NCBI GenBank assembly: GCA_013339765.2
Contig: CM023448.1
Coordinates: 28,782,242 to 28,846,241 of the forward strand
From: Haemaphysalis longicornis
Taxonomy: Eukaryota > Arthropoda > Arachnida > Ixodida > Ixodidae
Reading direction: 5' to 3'
Length of the DNA stretch: 64,000 nt
The position numbers were made by a program, and so were the translations under genes. The notes beneath the pieces were generated by a model that was given only the letters and a program-made list of their open reading frames with translations, was not told the DNA's origin and ran no database searches. Positions 23,895-35,247 of this stretch are shown here, piece after piece (positions within the stretch are counted from its first letter, which is position 1; every line of letters begins with the position of its first letter).

Positions 23895-24977
23895 AAAGCA
23901 TTCAACTGCAACGGTACCCTAACGGGCCGTAGAACGCATGAAAGCGGAATATTTAGGCCTACCAGCTTCACGTATGCTGCCAGAAGGAATGCTGCAGCCA
24001 TAACAGTGAGCCCGCTCAGCAAACATGCTTTTAATTGGTACGCGAGGGCGAAAATATGTGTTTAGGCACTTGTCCCCAAGCCAAAAAATTATTAAATGGG
24101 GTCTTTCCTCTTTTTTTTTGTTGTTTGGACTGAGCATTAAACCCATAAAGCGCGCTGTTTGTATAGATGGTATTCACTGAAACGTTTGAACTGTCCAATT
24201 TCTTCGCGTGGCGACACTGAACACGGCCACGGACATGGCCGAAGTGCCACGGACATGGCGCACTTGTGCCACTGCGTCCATACGCCGCACAAAAAATAAA
24301 AACCCCCGGCGTGCGTCTTCTGCTTCGTTTGAACCCGATTCTCAGTGGTAGTGTAAAAAAGATAATCACACTCACATTGGAATCGAGGAATACTTAGCAT
24401 TCGGTGGAGTAGAGTTTGAACGTCCAACACACATCAGGGCTTAGCACGGACAAGTACCGCCATTCCACGGAACACGACGTAACCATTGAAGGCGCACTCA
24501 CATGGTTGTCTGCATGCCTGATCGGTCAGTTAATACAAGCTATACGTATGCTCACTTCACGTTCTGAAAATATTCTGCGCCACCTTTGGGATTTCAGAAA
24601 ATTCCGTGCCAAGTTCGAACTAACTTTCTCGAATTTATTTAGAAATTCCTGGTGGTTGACCCACTACATAAAGCGCTTCTGGGGCTTTCTTATGAGCAAG
24701 GACATGTACACCACAAGAATCGGATGTCGGTCCCTCTTTAACTTGGATTTCAGCTTTCGACTTGCTGCACGTTTTTTTATTCAACAGAACTGCACGACAA
24801 TTCACAGAGGTAAGAAATTTATTCATAATTTCGTTTCATATGGAGCGATCGCCGGATCAGAATGTTTGTTCCTTAGTTAACAGTACAAAGCTTTGTCTGG
24901 TGAGTGTATTTAATAGGCTATGGCATCGAAAGAACCCACGCATTTCTTCCGAGCGGCGTCCACTGATGGTCTTTCGG

Positions 24978-25114
24978 TTACGCTGCCCCTTGTCCCGGTA
25001 AGCCTGGCCACACTCCGACGACATATTTGCACTGGGGGCACGTGGTGGACGGTGTCCTTGCAGCGGTCAATCGCGAGGGGAATCCAGCAGCAGCACAAGC
25101 AGCAAGGAAAGGTA
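24978..25114 (-). pseudogene. last exon of LITAF-domain gene, left copy, frameshifted
   Basis: Minus-strand exon beginning after TCTGTCCAG at 25,117-25,115. It encodes the second half of a LITAF domain: the Cys-rich hydrophobic stretch CCLCCCWIPLAIDRCKDTVH, then in a shifted frame the terminal CPQCKYVVG. One extra G near 25,045 (GTGGTGG against GTGTGG in the right arm) breaks the frame, and small indels change the end. The upstream exon would lie beyond 27,966, in the gap. This may be a consensus error in a haplotig rather than a real pseudogene. Confidence 0.7.
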
Positions 25115-25268
25115 CTGGACAGAAGACACAAAAAACAAATACTCACTCCTGACGCACATTCTGCGACAGTGAAAGGAACCTGAGCTCAAAATCACCATTT
25201 TGCTCGATTTATGGCAGGCGGGGTACAGCAAAAACCCTTCCTTCAAACACGCTACTGTTCGGATAAGT

Positions 25269-25330
25269 CAGGGGTCGGCAACTTGTGGCCCGCGGGGCAG
25301 TATTATGCGGCCTTCGGCACGACGTCACAA
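25269..25330 (+). mobile_element. hAT-type terminal inverted repeat fragment, left
   Basis: CAGGGGTCGGCAACTTGTGG followed by CCCGCGGGGCAG and GCGGCC is the characteristic end of many hAT transposons and MITEs. No second inverted end was found, so only a fragment or one end is present. It lies in the LITAF intron. Confidence 0.6.
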
Positions 25331-25949
25331 CCCCCCCCCTCTCTTTGTCACCCCCTCGATGAAGGCCGACAGGGCAACTCTGACCTGAAATGGGGTTAGA
25401 CCGGAACAGAGAAAGACCGCTTCCAGTTGGCATTGTCCTCCACCTTCACACTTAGCCTTATAATGCCCTCACTTCCTTTCTTTCCACAGGTCCCAAAACA
25501 GACCCCTCCCTCCCTTCGTTTGCCGTCCGGCCCCCGCCGGGTCGGCTTCAGACAACTCGGCCCTCCACACTACGGACTCAGTCTGTTGCGATTGCTTCCA
25601 CGCCCGCTTCTAAGTGCCTTTCTACTATGTGTGGTGTTACTGTACCATGCAGCCGGCTCTTTGGTCATGATTCTCCGCGACTTCATGTAACAGTCACTCA
25701 GTTCACACAAATCAGAAGAATCTGCACCCAGTAACAAGGCCAAACACATGGAGGAAAGCCAGTGCGTTCTCCAGTGTGTGCGAACATTTCCCCAGTGTGT
25801 TTTAACGCTTAGTTTATTTTTACCAGGAACTACTGAACTCTGTCTACAGACCTCATGTCGCTTTTTTATTCACCTGACGTAGCATGTTAGGCTATCTGCT
25901 GGACAGACCTCGTCAGCATCATTAAACTGCATTCTCTCTCTCTCTCTAA

Positions 25950-27222
25950 GAGAACGAGACACCTGCCACTTGTCCAAGCCCTACTTCTCCGCCACATCAT
26001 ATGTACTCCGTACTTCAACCTCAAGCCGAAGGAACATGCCAAATTAAACGTGCTTATCGGAAAATCGTACAAAATAACCCTCGACCAACCCGCCTTGATG
26101 CCTGCTGCCCGCATTCTGCAATTCGGTATTCACAACTGCCTTTCTGAGCTCCTCGAGTACAGCGGGCCCAGCAAACCACTCGCCTTGCCCTCACCCCCAC
26201 GTCCCGCACGACAGTGCAAAAACTAGGCTACCCCACTCATCCGCCTTTCCATGCACCCCAGCGTATGCCTCCCTCACTCGGCACTAACATCTTCGTAGCT
26301 TTAATTCCCCAGCACATACACCACTCCTTCAATCAAGGCAGAAGACAGGTCCGCGTCCCCAGTCTCCGAGGAGGACACCAGAACAAACCAGACACCCGAT
26401 TCACGAACGTCGCTCCGTACGCAGCCCTTCCCGGTCACGCTTGCACTGGTTGCTGTCGACTCCATTTCGGATACCATTACCACTGTCACCCTCTTCATGC
26501 ACGCATCACGACAGCTGGAGGGACAGCCACCGCTCTGGCAGCAACCACGGATTCCTCCCAGCAGGCCGGCCGCAACTACTCTACCGGTCGAATCTCGCTC
26601 TACATGCTCAAGGTTCTTACCTCTATCAAAGATCTCCGCATTCACATTGTGTGGGCCCTGGGAAGCTCTTCCCTGGAGGGAAACAAGAGGGAACCGGCAG
26701 CTGTCCCCCCACCCCCCACCTCTTTCACTCTGGGCGTCTTTGTCGACAGAAGGGGATCTCACTGCCCTCTCCAGTTATCCCCCGTTGCCTTCCCGATAGA
26801 ATTAAATCTTACATGACTTTCGCCAACGCTGTCTTCAGTACCCTGCACCGGAACCATACCGCAGCACGCATGCGGCTGGCGTTTGGCGTGGTATACACCC
26901 AAACACATACTGCTACGGCAGCAGCTCTATACCCCGCCACATCTCCCCCGGCACTTACCCCCCGTGAAATGTCCGTCTTGCTCTGTCCCGAACACCACCT
27001 ACCACATAGTCTGGGAAGGCCCCTACGGGCCAAAGTCCCTCCCTTCCCCATCTCCTGAGCAGTGGGAGCGCGAGCTGGCCAGCTCACGGTGCAAGGAGCA
27101 CAAACGCCTACCGCTCGCGGCCAGGCTGCTGCGCTGGCTCGCGGCCTTCTGGACCTTAGAAAGCCACCCGCTTTTACGCTCAATAAGCGTTCTTCATCCA
27201 ATTAAACAACAAACACATTAAT
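25950..27222 (+). mobile_element. non-LTR retrotransposon 3' end with RNase H remnant, left
   Basis: The plus strand encodes decayed pieces of a LINE ORF2 C-terminus. KLNVLIGKSYKITL...HNCLSELLEY (about 26,045-26,160) corresponds to the region before RNase H. DSSQQAGRNYSTGRIS and SSLEGN (about 26,545-26,690) match RNase H. CPSCSVPNTTYHIVWEGP followed by SPEQWERELAS (about 26,970-27,085) matches the Cys-His tail. Frames shift repeatedly, so it is dead. It starts beside a (CT)n tract and ends near an AT-rich tail at 27,210. The right-arm copy is at 44,099-45,365. Confidence 0.7.
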
Positions 27223-27276
27223 GTGAATTCGGGTACGTTCAACAGCGGATAATCCGAACCACTCGTCACCGTTCGG

Positions 27277-27585
27277 TTGCTTTGTCTCCTGGTACACGGT
27301 CGGAGAAACGCACCTGCTGCTACGCACGGGTCTGAGTTCTCTCCGCAAGGTATAGATGAACGGCGAAAAAAGGCCAAATCGGGTAAAGCTAATCTAAAGC
27401 CTGAGGAGGTACATTTTGGAAGGCGTATTTTGTGCGGGCTCAGTCGGATTGCGGATACATGTGGTGCGCTAAAAGATGACATATCTCAGGCCAGAAACGC
27501 AGAGCCTGTCGCTGCCAGTTTCGATGCGGAGAAGGAAGACGAAGCAACAGTGCGCCGTGCCTTCAGGAGTCTTCACCGTATTTAA
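27277..27585 (+). CDS. hypothetical 102-residue ORF, left copy
   Basis: An open frame of 102 codons kept at full length in both arms, with five amino-acid differences, all in the first half, and one synonymous change in the last sixty codons. The protein is basic in the middle (RRKKAKSGK) and charged at the end (EKEDEATVRRAFRSLHRI). I recognise no family, and it may be part of an unknown transposon. It is the closest ORF to the left contig end. Confidence 0.3.
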   Translation: MLCLLVHGRRNAPAATHGSEFSPQGIDERRKKAKSGKANLKPEEVHFGRRILCGLSRIADTCGALKDDISQARNAEPVAASFDAEKEDEATVRRAFRSLHRI

Positions 27586-27966
27586 TAATGCCCGCTGCTG
27601 CTGCTGCAGTGTTCAAGAAGGCAAAAAGTGGGCGTTCCGCTATTGCACTCGTTAGAGCAGGGATTAAGTGCTGGATGTCGCTTTGAAAGGCCTAATGCAG
27701 GCTGAAATCGCAAACTGTTTGAAGCACCTAATAGTTGGAAAGCCCTACTGCTTCCCATTCGCAGTGCACGGCAGTTATTCATTACTGTCATTTCTTCAAC
27801 TTTTAATTCGAACTGAAATGGCTTCCCTTCGCGGTTCGAATTACCGAGCTTTTTGTGTATGTAATCTTTGTTTGGAGTTTGCGGTAACATTGGTATCGCT
27901 ATCGGCGTAAGGGAGTCTTTTAAATGAACCAAACTTGCATTTCTTTCACGTCATTTTAATGGAGTA

Positions 27967-28066
27967 NNNNNNNNNNNNNNNNNNNNNNNNNNNNNNNNNN
28001 NNNNNNNNNNNNNNNNNNNNNNNNNNNNNNNNNNNNNNNNNNNNNNNNNNNNNNNNNNNNNNNNNN
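27967..28066. other. assembly gap of exactly 100 N
   Basis: One hundred consecutive N bases, the conventional size for a scaffolding gap of unknown length. The base immediately to its left is the last base of the left arm of the inverted repeat. The sequence to the right (CATTGGAGAG) does not continue that homology. It therefore marks a join between two contigs. Confidence 0.98.
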
Positions 28067-28553
28067 CATTGGAGAGATTGTGCCTCCTTACGTGATACGT
28101 GGAGCTTCCACGTGAGCTTCCACAAATGCCTTGAAACATCACGGGGGACTGGAACGCGGAGGTTGGACGAACGCCAAGACCGCGCGCAGCCCTCCGAAAA
28201 AACAATAAGAAGAAAGGTATCCCCAGTGAAAAGGCACGCGCATCTGGAACGCAGCAACAACGGGCGGCAGACAGGAGCCGTGTGCAGCGTGGAACGCTGT
28301 CACGTGACCTCGGGAGAACGAAATGAGCAAGAGGTAGCACACAATGGCCACCGTGATAGTACGAAATCAAACATGAGAGAAAGCCAAAATACAAGCATCA
28401 ATGGGCTTTCGCGTTGGCATTCGAAGGAACTTCTGCCGCCCCCCCCCACCCGTGAGAGTACCGACCAGCGACGGAGAATAACGGGGACATCAGGCAAATA
28501 AAGAAGATAATGAAGACAGAGAAGCCCATTGGGTGCTACTGTAATTTCAAAAA
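28067..28553 (-). other. start of right contig, probably LINE sequence downstream of ORF1
   Basis: No domain is recognisable. On the minus strand this follows directly from the ORF1 part of a LINE once the element at 28,554-29,103 is removed (T-run to T-run). It is therefore likely the ORF1-ORF2 junction of that LINE, cut by the contig start. Confidence 0.35.
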
Positions 28554-29103
28554 CTCCCACCTCCCCTCGCGTGGGAACCCCTGTATAGATGCAACGCATA
28601 GGCGGAGCGGCGAAGGGGCCGCGTTTTATAGCGCGCATACGTTGAGGGGACTGCGAAGCCGGTCCCAGTCGATGACGACGTTGGCGTACTTGTAAAGCGG
28701 CGTGGACTGTAGGTGTTTGATCCAAGCGTGGATGTTGCTTCGCCGGAGAACGGCACACCGGTTATATGCGCAGCGCGCCCGAAGGAGAGGAAACCATGGA
28801 AGAGAGAGTACTGCACATGCGCCGGCCCCAGTGCGTCTGCCGCGGCTATGACGCAACGTGCCACGGCTATGATGCAACACAATCCATTAATCCAACCAAT
28901 CCAAATCCAAGCCAAGCTAAGCCAAGCCAAGCCAATCCAATCTAATCGAATCCAATGCCCCTCGCGAGAGAGTGTTCGCTATCGGAGAGGAGAGGGGGTG
29001 AGCGGCGGAGAGCGAGCTGGCGCGGCGAGGAGAATGGGGGAGGGGTATACAACGCCGACGGCCGCCGGAGGGACAAGGCGAGTGAATGAGAGGCTCTGCA
29101 TCT
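28554..29103 (-). mobile_element. Helentron-like element E inside a LINE ORF1
   Basis: Minus-strand element starting AGATGCAGAGCCTCTC at 29,103 after TTTT and ending with GCGTTGCATC, a TTCCCACGCGAGGGGAGG block and GTGGGAG before TTTTT at 28,553. The interior has an array of CCAAT motifs, GCTATGACGCAAC blocks and TATA-like GCTATAAAACGCGG near 28,625. It interrupts the ORF1 reading frame after SASPDF, so it is younger than that LINE. Confidence 0.65.
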
Positions 29104-30420
29104 AAAATCCGGACTGGCGCTAGGGGCAGGCAGACACAACTTCTTACTTGCATCTGCTACGTCGTCCGAGTGGGTTGATGACGATAACATGCGTTTGCTT
29201 TCCACACGTGAAGTGTCCATCAAATCCGCAACCTGGTTCATCGGGTTGACCAGACGCTGATGTTTAGCTTGCGTTGGACAAGCAGGTTCATTCGAGTTCG
29301 GTAGGTTGATCGTGAGTGAGACGTCCTCCGGGTGTCGTGAGGGTCCGCCAGGGGGGCCTGCCGCGGTTGTGTCCCGACAGTAAGGTTTGGACGCCTCTCG
29401 GCGGACTGGTTTGGCTTCTTCGTAGATGAAGGAGCACGGAGTCCGCAGTTGCGGGCACCTCGGGGCTTTGCCGCTGGAACAGGGGCAGCTTCTACTGGGT
29501 GGGACGACGGAAGCTGTCGACGAGAATCCGCTGAGCCACTTTCTTCCATGTCGATGTCTGGAGCTGGGCGGCTGAAGAGACGCTTCGTTGTATGAAGTGT
29601 ACGAGTTGCCCGCCGTCTCTTGATTGGGCTGACTACTGAGCTCGTCGTGTGATGACGTGCCCCTCCCAGACGTCGGCGTGGTTGTCATATCTTCCATCAG
29701 CGTCTCGTAGATGCTTATTGTGGCTTGCGAATCCCCATCTCTGGAAGATGAAGCGCTAGTAGGAATGTCGTATGGCGGAGTCGGTCGTCGGGGCTGCGGA
29801 ATCTCGTTGGTGTTTCGAGAGAGTTCGGGGAATTCACTTGCTGCGGCCGCATAAGCACGCGGTCGCAGGCAGTCCACCGTGGCGTGGTTCCCATGGCAGC
29901 GGCGACATACGTCAGAGGATGTGTCGAAGTCGTGTCCGAAGGTTTCGCACCGAGGACACCATGGCTTCTTGCAGTCGGAACGGTTGTGGCCCTCTCGCTC
30001 GCACCGAGAGCACACTCTCTTCACGCCCCGGTACTCGCACTATACCTTGAATCCTCGGACCAACAGGAAATTTGGGACGGGAGACTTCATTTCGATGCGG
30101 ACGAGGCGCACACCGTTCTCAATGCGTGGCCTACCCTTGAAGCTCGGGGGACCGATTGAGGTAACGGGGCACGAAATGCCATTCAGAACAATGGCACCAC
30201 GCTTGTTAAGGGTTTTACCTGCATTAGCGGAGGAAACCGCTGCACAAAACTTCATGCTTCTTTGGTGCTGGAGGCCCTTGACGCCGTGGGGACCCACGAT
30301 GTCTTCGATTGCATCAATGATGTCGTCAACAGAAGCATCCTTGGGGGCATCAAGCTTGAAGCATTGATCCTTGGGGACTGGCGGCCGGTATTTCACGGCA
30401 GGGGGACGAGTAGACGCCAT
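29104..30420 (-). pseudogene. LINE ORF1 (gag-like, zinc knuckles), interrupted
   Basis: Starts MASTRPPAVKYRPPVPKD at 30,420 and shifts frame near 30,030 into VCSRCEREGHNRSDC. Three Cys-His knuckles follow (CSRCEREGHNRSDC, CPRCETFGHDFD with a later Cys, CRRCHGNHATVDC), then a long Ser/Pro-rich tail. ORF1 proteins of this type bind the retrotransposon RNA and occur in Jockey/I-group elements. The frame is broken by the frameshift and by element E at 29,103. The upstream side abuts a SINE insertion. Confidence 0.75.
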
Positions 30421-30491
30421 CTTGGACGGCGAGACAAAGGTGACAAGCACTCACATGGCGGATAGCGTCCACAGACAAAAGGGGTGGGGCT

Positions 30492-30737
30492 TGATTGATT
30501 GATTGATTGTGGGGTTTTAACGCGCCGACGCAACGCAGGCGATGAGGCGCGCCGTAGTGGAGGGCTCCGGATTAATTTTGACCACCTGGGGATCTTTATC
30601 GTGCGCCGAAATCTCGCACAGACGGGCGTTTTTGCTTTTCGCCTCCATCAGAAAAGCGGCCGCCGCGGCCGGGAATCGAACCCGCGACCTCGTGCTCAGC
30701 AGCGCCACGCCTTAGCCACTGAGCCACCGCGGCGGGT
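30492..30737 (-). mobile_element. full-length tRNA-derived SINE with 15-bp target duplications
   Basis: Minus-strand SINE: head CCCGCCGCGGTGGCTCAGTG with A box, B box GGGTTCGATTCCCGGCC, body, and a (CAAT)n-type tail seen as GATTGATTGATTGATT on the plus strand. It is flanked by perfect 15-bp duplications AAAAGGGGTGGGGCT at 30,477-30,491 and 30,738-30,752. The head resembles tick Ruka-type SINEs. The perfect flanks and low divergence indicate a recent insertion. Confidence 0.93.
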
Positions 30738-30752
30738 AAAAGGGGTGGGGCT

Positions 30753-33471
30753 ACCCAACGACTTCTACGAACAGTTTCTTGAGTATGTCCGTGTGAACCG
30801 TTTCCGACTTATTTGTGGTGGTGATTATAATAAAACACCTTGAACGATACGCCTAATGCCCGTAATTTTGCTTCGGTGCTCAGTTCTTGTGGTTTCACAA
30901 ATGTAATTTCAACCCCCACTCGCATTACAGTTTCATCAATTCCTACATTAGACTTTTTCATTACAAACATTGAAACGGTAATCTCGGATGCAGGAACCAT
31001 TGCATCCGATATTAGTGATCATTGCCCCATCTTCCTACTGTACACTTCAAAGAAAGTAAATATGACCATGGCGCCATCACTATCCAGCACGTGTCTGACG
31101 AAGCCCTAGAAGCCTTTAAACATAACATCAATGCATATGACTGGTCCTGTATATTTCAACTAAATGATGTCAACGAAGCCTATGAAGCGTTCCTTGAGAG
31201 ATTTTAGAGTATATACGCCATACACTTCCCTTTAAAACATTCAAGCCATCTAAACGAATAAGGAAGCCTTGGGTCACGTCAGTGCATATGAAAATGATAA
31301 AGAAAAAGAATAAGCTTTACCACGTCTTTCTACGCACGTGAAACGCAGGCGCTTAAAGAATTCAAAACTGCACGAAACAAACTTAACTCTGAACTTCGCC
31401 GTGCAAAGAAAGGTTATTACAAACAACAATTTTCGAGGATCACGCTGAATAGCCCAGATGCTGTTTGGAAAGTCCTTAACAACGTATTAAGCCGCAGAAA
31501 ACAAAATTTCTTACCAGAACAAATTGTACATGATAACCAGTGTCTTTCTGTGGCACAGCTAGCTAACCATTTCAATAGGTATTTTATTAATATTCTGTGC
31601 CATATAGTGATATTTCATTCCAAGAAGACCAGATTGGTTGTGCGGAAAGTTTCTTTCTAGCACCAACTGATGCAATGGAAATTAACAGGACATTCATATC
31701 GCTAAACAATAGCAAGTCTCTCGACATCGATAACTTGCAAATTACACCAATAAAACATGTATTAGGATCTATCGCTCCTGTACTTACACACATATAATTG
31801 GCCATGGAGACAGGTGTTCTTCCTAAAGCGATGAAAAAATCGAGAGTGTCAGTACTGTTTAAAGGTGGAGATAAAAATGTCGCTCAAATTATCGGCCGAT
31901 ATCAGTTATACCCATTTTTTCGAAGGGTTTGAAAAAATATTACATTTGCGATTTACCAGTTTTTTTTAGTAAAACGGGGGCTCTGTCAGATGCGCAGCAT
32001 GGGTTTAGAAAGGGACGGTCTACCGAATCAGCCTGCTTACCTTAAAGAAAACGTGTTAAATAATATAGAAAAAAACTCTTTACTCTTGCTTTGTTCGTTG
32101 ACTTTAGCAAAGCTTTTGATTCTCTTGATCATTTCATTTTAAACTTTCCTTGCAAGGCGTTCGTGGTGTACCTCTAGCTTTGATGAAATCATATTTAACG
32201 GCAGATATCAGTAGTGCACATTGACAACCATCGTCCTCGCTATTGCCTATATCAAAAAGGTGTCCCCAGGGAAGTGTTTTAGGCCCCCTTATGTTCAACG
32301 TTTATATAAATAGCATAGTAAATATTGATGAAACGGCGAAATTCATTATTTACGCGGATGACAGTACCATCTTACTTTCAGGTTCCGACAGCAACGATTT
32401 AGGGGTAAAATGCAATATTCTGGTTTCTAAACTAATCCACTGGTCCTTATATCATCGCATTAGTATAAACCGCAAAAACTAAGGTAATGGTTTCCGAGCG
32501 AGAAATAAATAGTCAAGTTAGACGTCTCTATTATGTGTTCAGGACAGGAAATTGAAATTGTTGAAAAATACAAAACCTAGGTATAACTTTTTCCTCGACG
32601 CTGCATGGGATTCTCATGTCGAGAACCTTCGCAAACGGCTGTCTTCAGCAGCCGGCGCATTGTCACGTTGTCATGCCCTACTTCCAACAAAAATCAAACT
32701 ACGATTTATAATGCGTTGTTCGCATCTCATGTAAACTATTGCAGTTTAGTCTGGCTAACTACTACTAAATCAAATATCAATAAGATTTTTCTTTTACAGA
32801 AAAAGGCTGTCCGTCACATCGGTAGTCTTGATTATTTGGCCCCTACACTACAACATTTTCGCACGTATAAGATAGTCAGGGCTGAGAATATGTACAATTT
32901 CCGTATCTTACGATCATTTTACAGGTCTTCACCAGCGTTCACACAGTTTTGACAGCTTCTTCCTTAATACAACGCAGCAACCATTCTGTTAACGCGAAAC
33001 AAGGATATTGGCAAATTCCTTGTTTTCGACAGACTACAAAAATCAAATGCTGCAACATAACCTGCCTTATATTTTGAATAAATTTGAAACGCTATGCAAT
33101 CCTCGTAAGGGAACTAGGAAATGTTTGTGAATATGTAGTTTTAATGCATACAAAGATTTTTGTTTTTTGTACCTTTTTCACTATTGCACATGGCTGTGTA
33201 TTTTGCTTATGCATTTTCAATTGCTATTTCTTTTCTCATCTGAAGTCGCTTTTTGTTGTGAAATGGCATACGTGCTTGTAGCGTTTTTACACTCCTCCTA
33301 TCTATACATGCATGCAATTGCCAATTGCACGCGCAGTGCTGACTGATGTATCTTTTTTTGCTGCCTTGTACTGGCTGTCTGGGCCCCCGTCAAGCTGTTC
33401 GCCGCAGCTTATAGCTCAGGCAGCCAACCGGTATTATCTGGTGACAAAACGAATTGAATTGAATTGAACTG
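30753..33471 (+). mobile_element. non-LTR retrotransposon (CR1/Jockey-type), 5'-truncated and frameshifted
   Basis: Begins inside the endonuclease: FRLICGGDYN near 30,805, PTLDFFITN near 30,945 and ISDHCPIF near 31,015. The reverse transcriptase follows in broken frames: a PQGSVLGPLMFNVYINSI block near 32,262, then the catalytic FIIYADDSTILL at about 32,345, which is intact. The thumb-like NINKIFLLQKKAVRHIG is near 32,775. It ends in a (GAATT)n tail at about 33,451-33,471. At least four frame breaks make it inactive. A T-run and several stops lie around 31,900-32,250. Confidence 0.8.
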
Positions 33472-33554
33472 AAGGTCTTCCCACAAGAAAACGAAGTAAA
33501 CTCACTTGATTCGATGGCCGCAACAGATCTCGATTCAGCCACCCGGCCAAAGGG

Positions 33555-34440
33555 GGGAACAACATCTTTATTTGCCTGCTAAAAGGTCACGGTGGCTCTC
33601 ACTCCCTCGCTAGGAGGGGGGTGCCGGCCGCGACTGCTGGCGTGTGATCGCCGCCAGCGCAAACTGCGTGGCGGCTTTCTGTGCGTCCTTGTCCGTCTCG
33701 CTGCACCGCACTGCGCGAGATGGGGCGGTAGTATGTTCGTTTCCGCGTCCGCGTCGTTGCACTCCCACATCATGTGGGTCATGGTCGCCCTCGCGTCCCC
33801 ACACACCGCGCACTGGTCCGTGATGAATTGTTCGGGCATGACATGCGCTGACCACACCGGGGTCCACGTCGCCCCCACTTCGAGTTGTCGGAGGAGCGCC
33901 GCCTCCTGCCCGGTGAGGTCCGGGTGCGGCGCAGGGTAACGTTTACTTTGCTCCCTGTGCCACTCCAGGACCCCTCCATACGTTGTAATCGGGGCGGGCT
34001 CCTGTTCTTCCACCCCCTCGTCTTCTTCCTTTGTTGTTGTCGTTGTCTCTGGCGTCGTTGTTTTCCTTGGCCGCACGAGGTGACGCGGCGCGCGGGCTGA
34101 CCGGGAGTCCGGTTAGCACCCTCGCCGCCCTGTCCGCGTCCTCGTTGCGGTTGCGAACGGGTCCCACGCTGCCCATGTGGGCCGGGAACCATCGTAAGGG
34201 TATTGGCGTCCGCGAGTCCAGGGCTCCGCAGACCCTCACTGCGTTCGCACACACTTGGTTCCTTGCGAAGTTGGCGATTGCCTCCCTCGAGTCACTTAGC
34301 ACCATCGTGCATCCTCTGGCGGTTGCCGCCAGCGCTATGGCCGTTTCCTCCGCTTCCGTGGCTGTCTCGACGCGCACGCTGCACGCCGCGACGACTCTGC
34401 CGGTGGTTGCCTGCACGACCGCCGCCGTGTAGGCACGTCG
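33555..34440 (-). mobile_element. non-LTR retrotransposon 3' end (RNase H and Cys-His tail)
   Basis: Minus-strand pieces: RNase H core TEAEETAIALAA, MVLSDSREAIANFARN and IPLRWFPAHMG (34,360-34,140), then NEDADRAARVLTG. The C-terminal zinc tail CAVCGDARATMTHMMWEC is at about 33,835-33,770. An AATAAAG signal lies at about 33,570. Truncated at about 34,440, next to the foldback element. The RNase H and tail arrangement is the same family type as 35,160-40,272. Confidence 0.75.
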
Positions 34441-34454
34441 GCGGTTGTCTGGGT

Positions 34455-34851
34455 AAAAGGAAACAGAAACTGCGCAATATTCTTATATACCCACTGCAAA
34501 ACCTAAACATCTAAGTCCGGTGTTAATGTTTATACTTCTCAACATTGTTGAACAATAACAAGACATTATGCAAATATAAGGCAGAAAATCAATACATGAG
34601 CGATATTCCAGTGTTTCATTGTTATAAAATTCACGGATGCTTGTTTTTGCAACATTAAATAAAATACTGCAGTGTTGTGAAATGAAATACTCACTGTAAA
34701 TATCACTCATGTATCGATTTTCTGCCTAATATTTACGTAATGCCTTGTTCTTGTTCAACAATGTTGACAAGTATGAACATTAACACCATACTTAGACGTT
34801 TAGATTTGGCTGTGGGTGTATAAGACTATTGCGCATTGTCTGTTTCCTTTT
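34455..34851. mobile_element. foldback MITE, ~400 bp hairpin
   Basis: The left half (34,455-34,610) and the reverse complement of the right half (34,700-34,851) match closely. Both start AAAAGGAAACAGA and share GTGTTAATGTT, TCAACATTGTTGAACAA and GGCAGAAAATC blocks. The stems are around 150 bp with a short AT-rich loop. There is no coding capacity. It abuts the truncated end of the 33,555-34,440 LINE. Confidence 0.75.
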
Positions 34852-34854
34852 GGC

Positions 34855-35155
34855 CGACTGGCTGAGTCGAGTCACAAGCAGACAGACAGATAGACAGACC
34901 AAAATTTCTGCGTTTAGGTAGGTTAAGAAAGAATCGTCTTTAAAAAAGTGTGCACCTATAAGGTTAGAATAGGAAAGTGCCTCCACAATGACGGCTGCTT
35001 CCTGGAAGCCCTTTACAGGAGAGCTAGTAGTGGGAGTAGCAATCCGTATTAAGCTTCAATCGCGCGCAAGATGTATGCCCTTGTGCTTTCTTACGTTGTG
35101 TGTACTTTTTGGTCGGCTTTCCTTTCTTCTTAGATGCTGACCACACGGCTCAGCA
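34855..35155. other. unassigned AT-rich stretch between elements
   Basis: Contains a short (ACAG)n-like tract at 34,880-34,905. No ORF or RNA gene seen. Confidence 0.4.
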
Positions 35156-35247
35156 CGTCGAATACATTCCAAATTCGAACTTTTTATCACAGATGTATGC
35201 GTACCCGGGCCGTCCGGCGCCTACCGAACGGCTCCGGACGGCACGGT

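Larger units (their letters stand above)
6699..27966 (+). repeat. left arm of giant inverted repeat
   Basis: This segment is the reverse complement of 43,351-64,000. Anchors include 27,966 with 43,351, the LITAF exon start at 25,114 with 46,206, a SINE target-site duplication at 18,943-18,951 with 52,366-52,374, and 6,699 with 64,000. Near the inner edge about 240 bp aligned by eye differ by three or four substitutions. Longer differences are discrete insertions listed separately. The inner edge coincides with the end of a contig, because N bases begin at 27,967. The outer edge is not defined, since the right arm leaves the window while still matching. Confidence 0.95.

Noticed and set aside
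23570..24022. 150-codon minus-strand ORF
   Set aside because: It lies across the Helentron-like element F and does not stay open in the right arm.
25427..25690. 87-codon ORF with a hydrophobic C-terminus and right-arm counterpart 45,637-45,897
   Set aside because: The middle third is in different frames in the two arms because of indels, so it is not under coding constraint.
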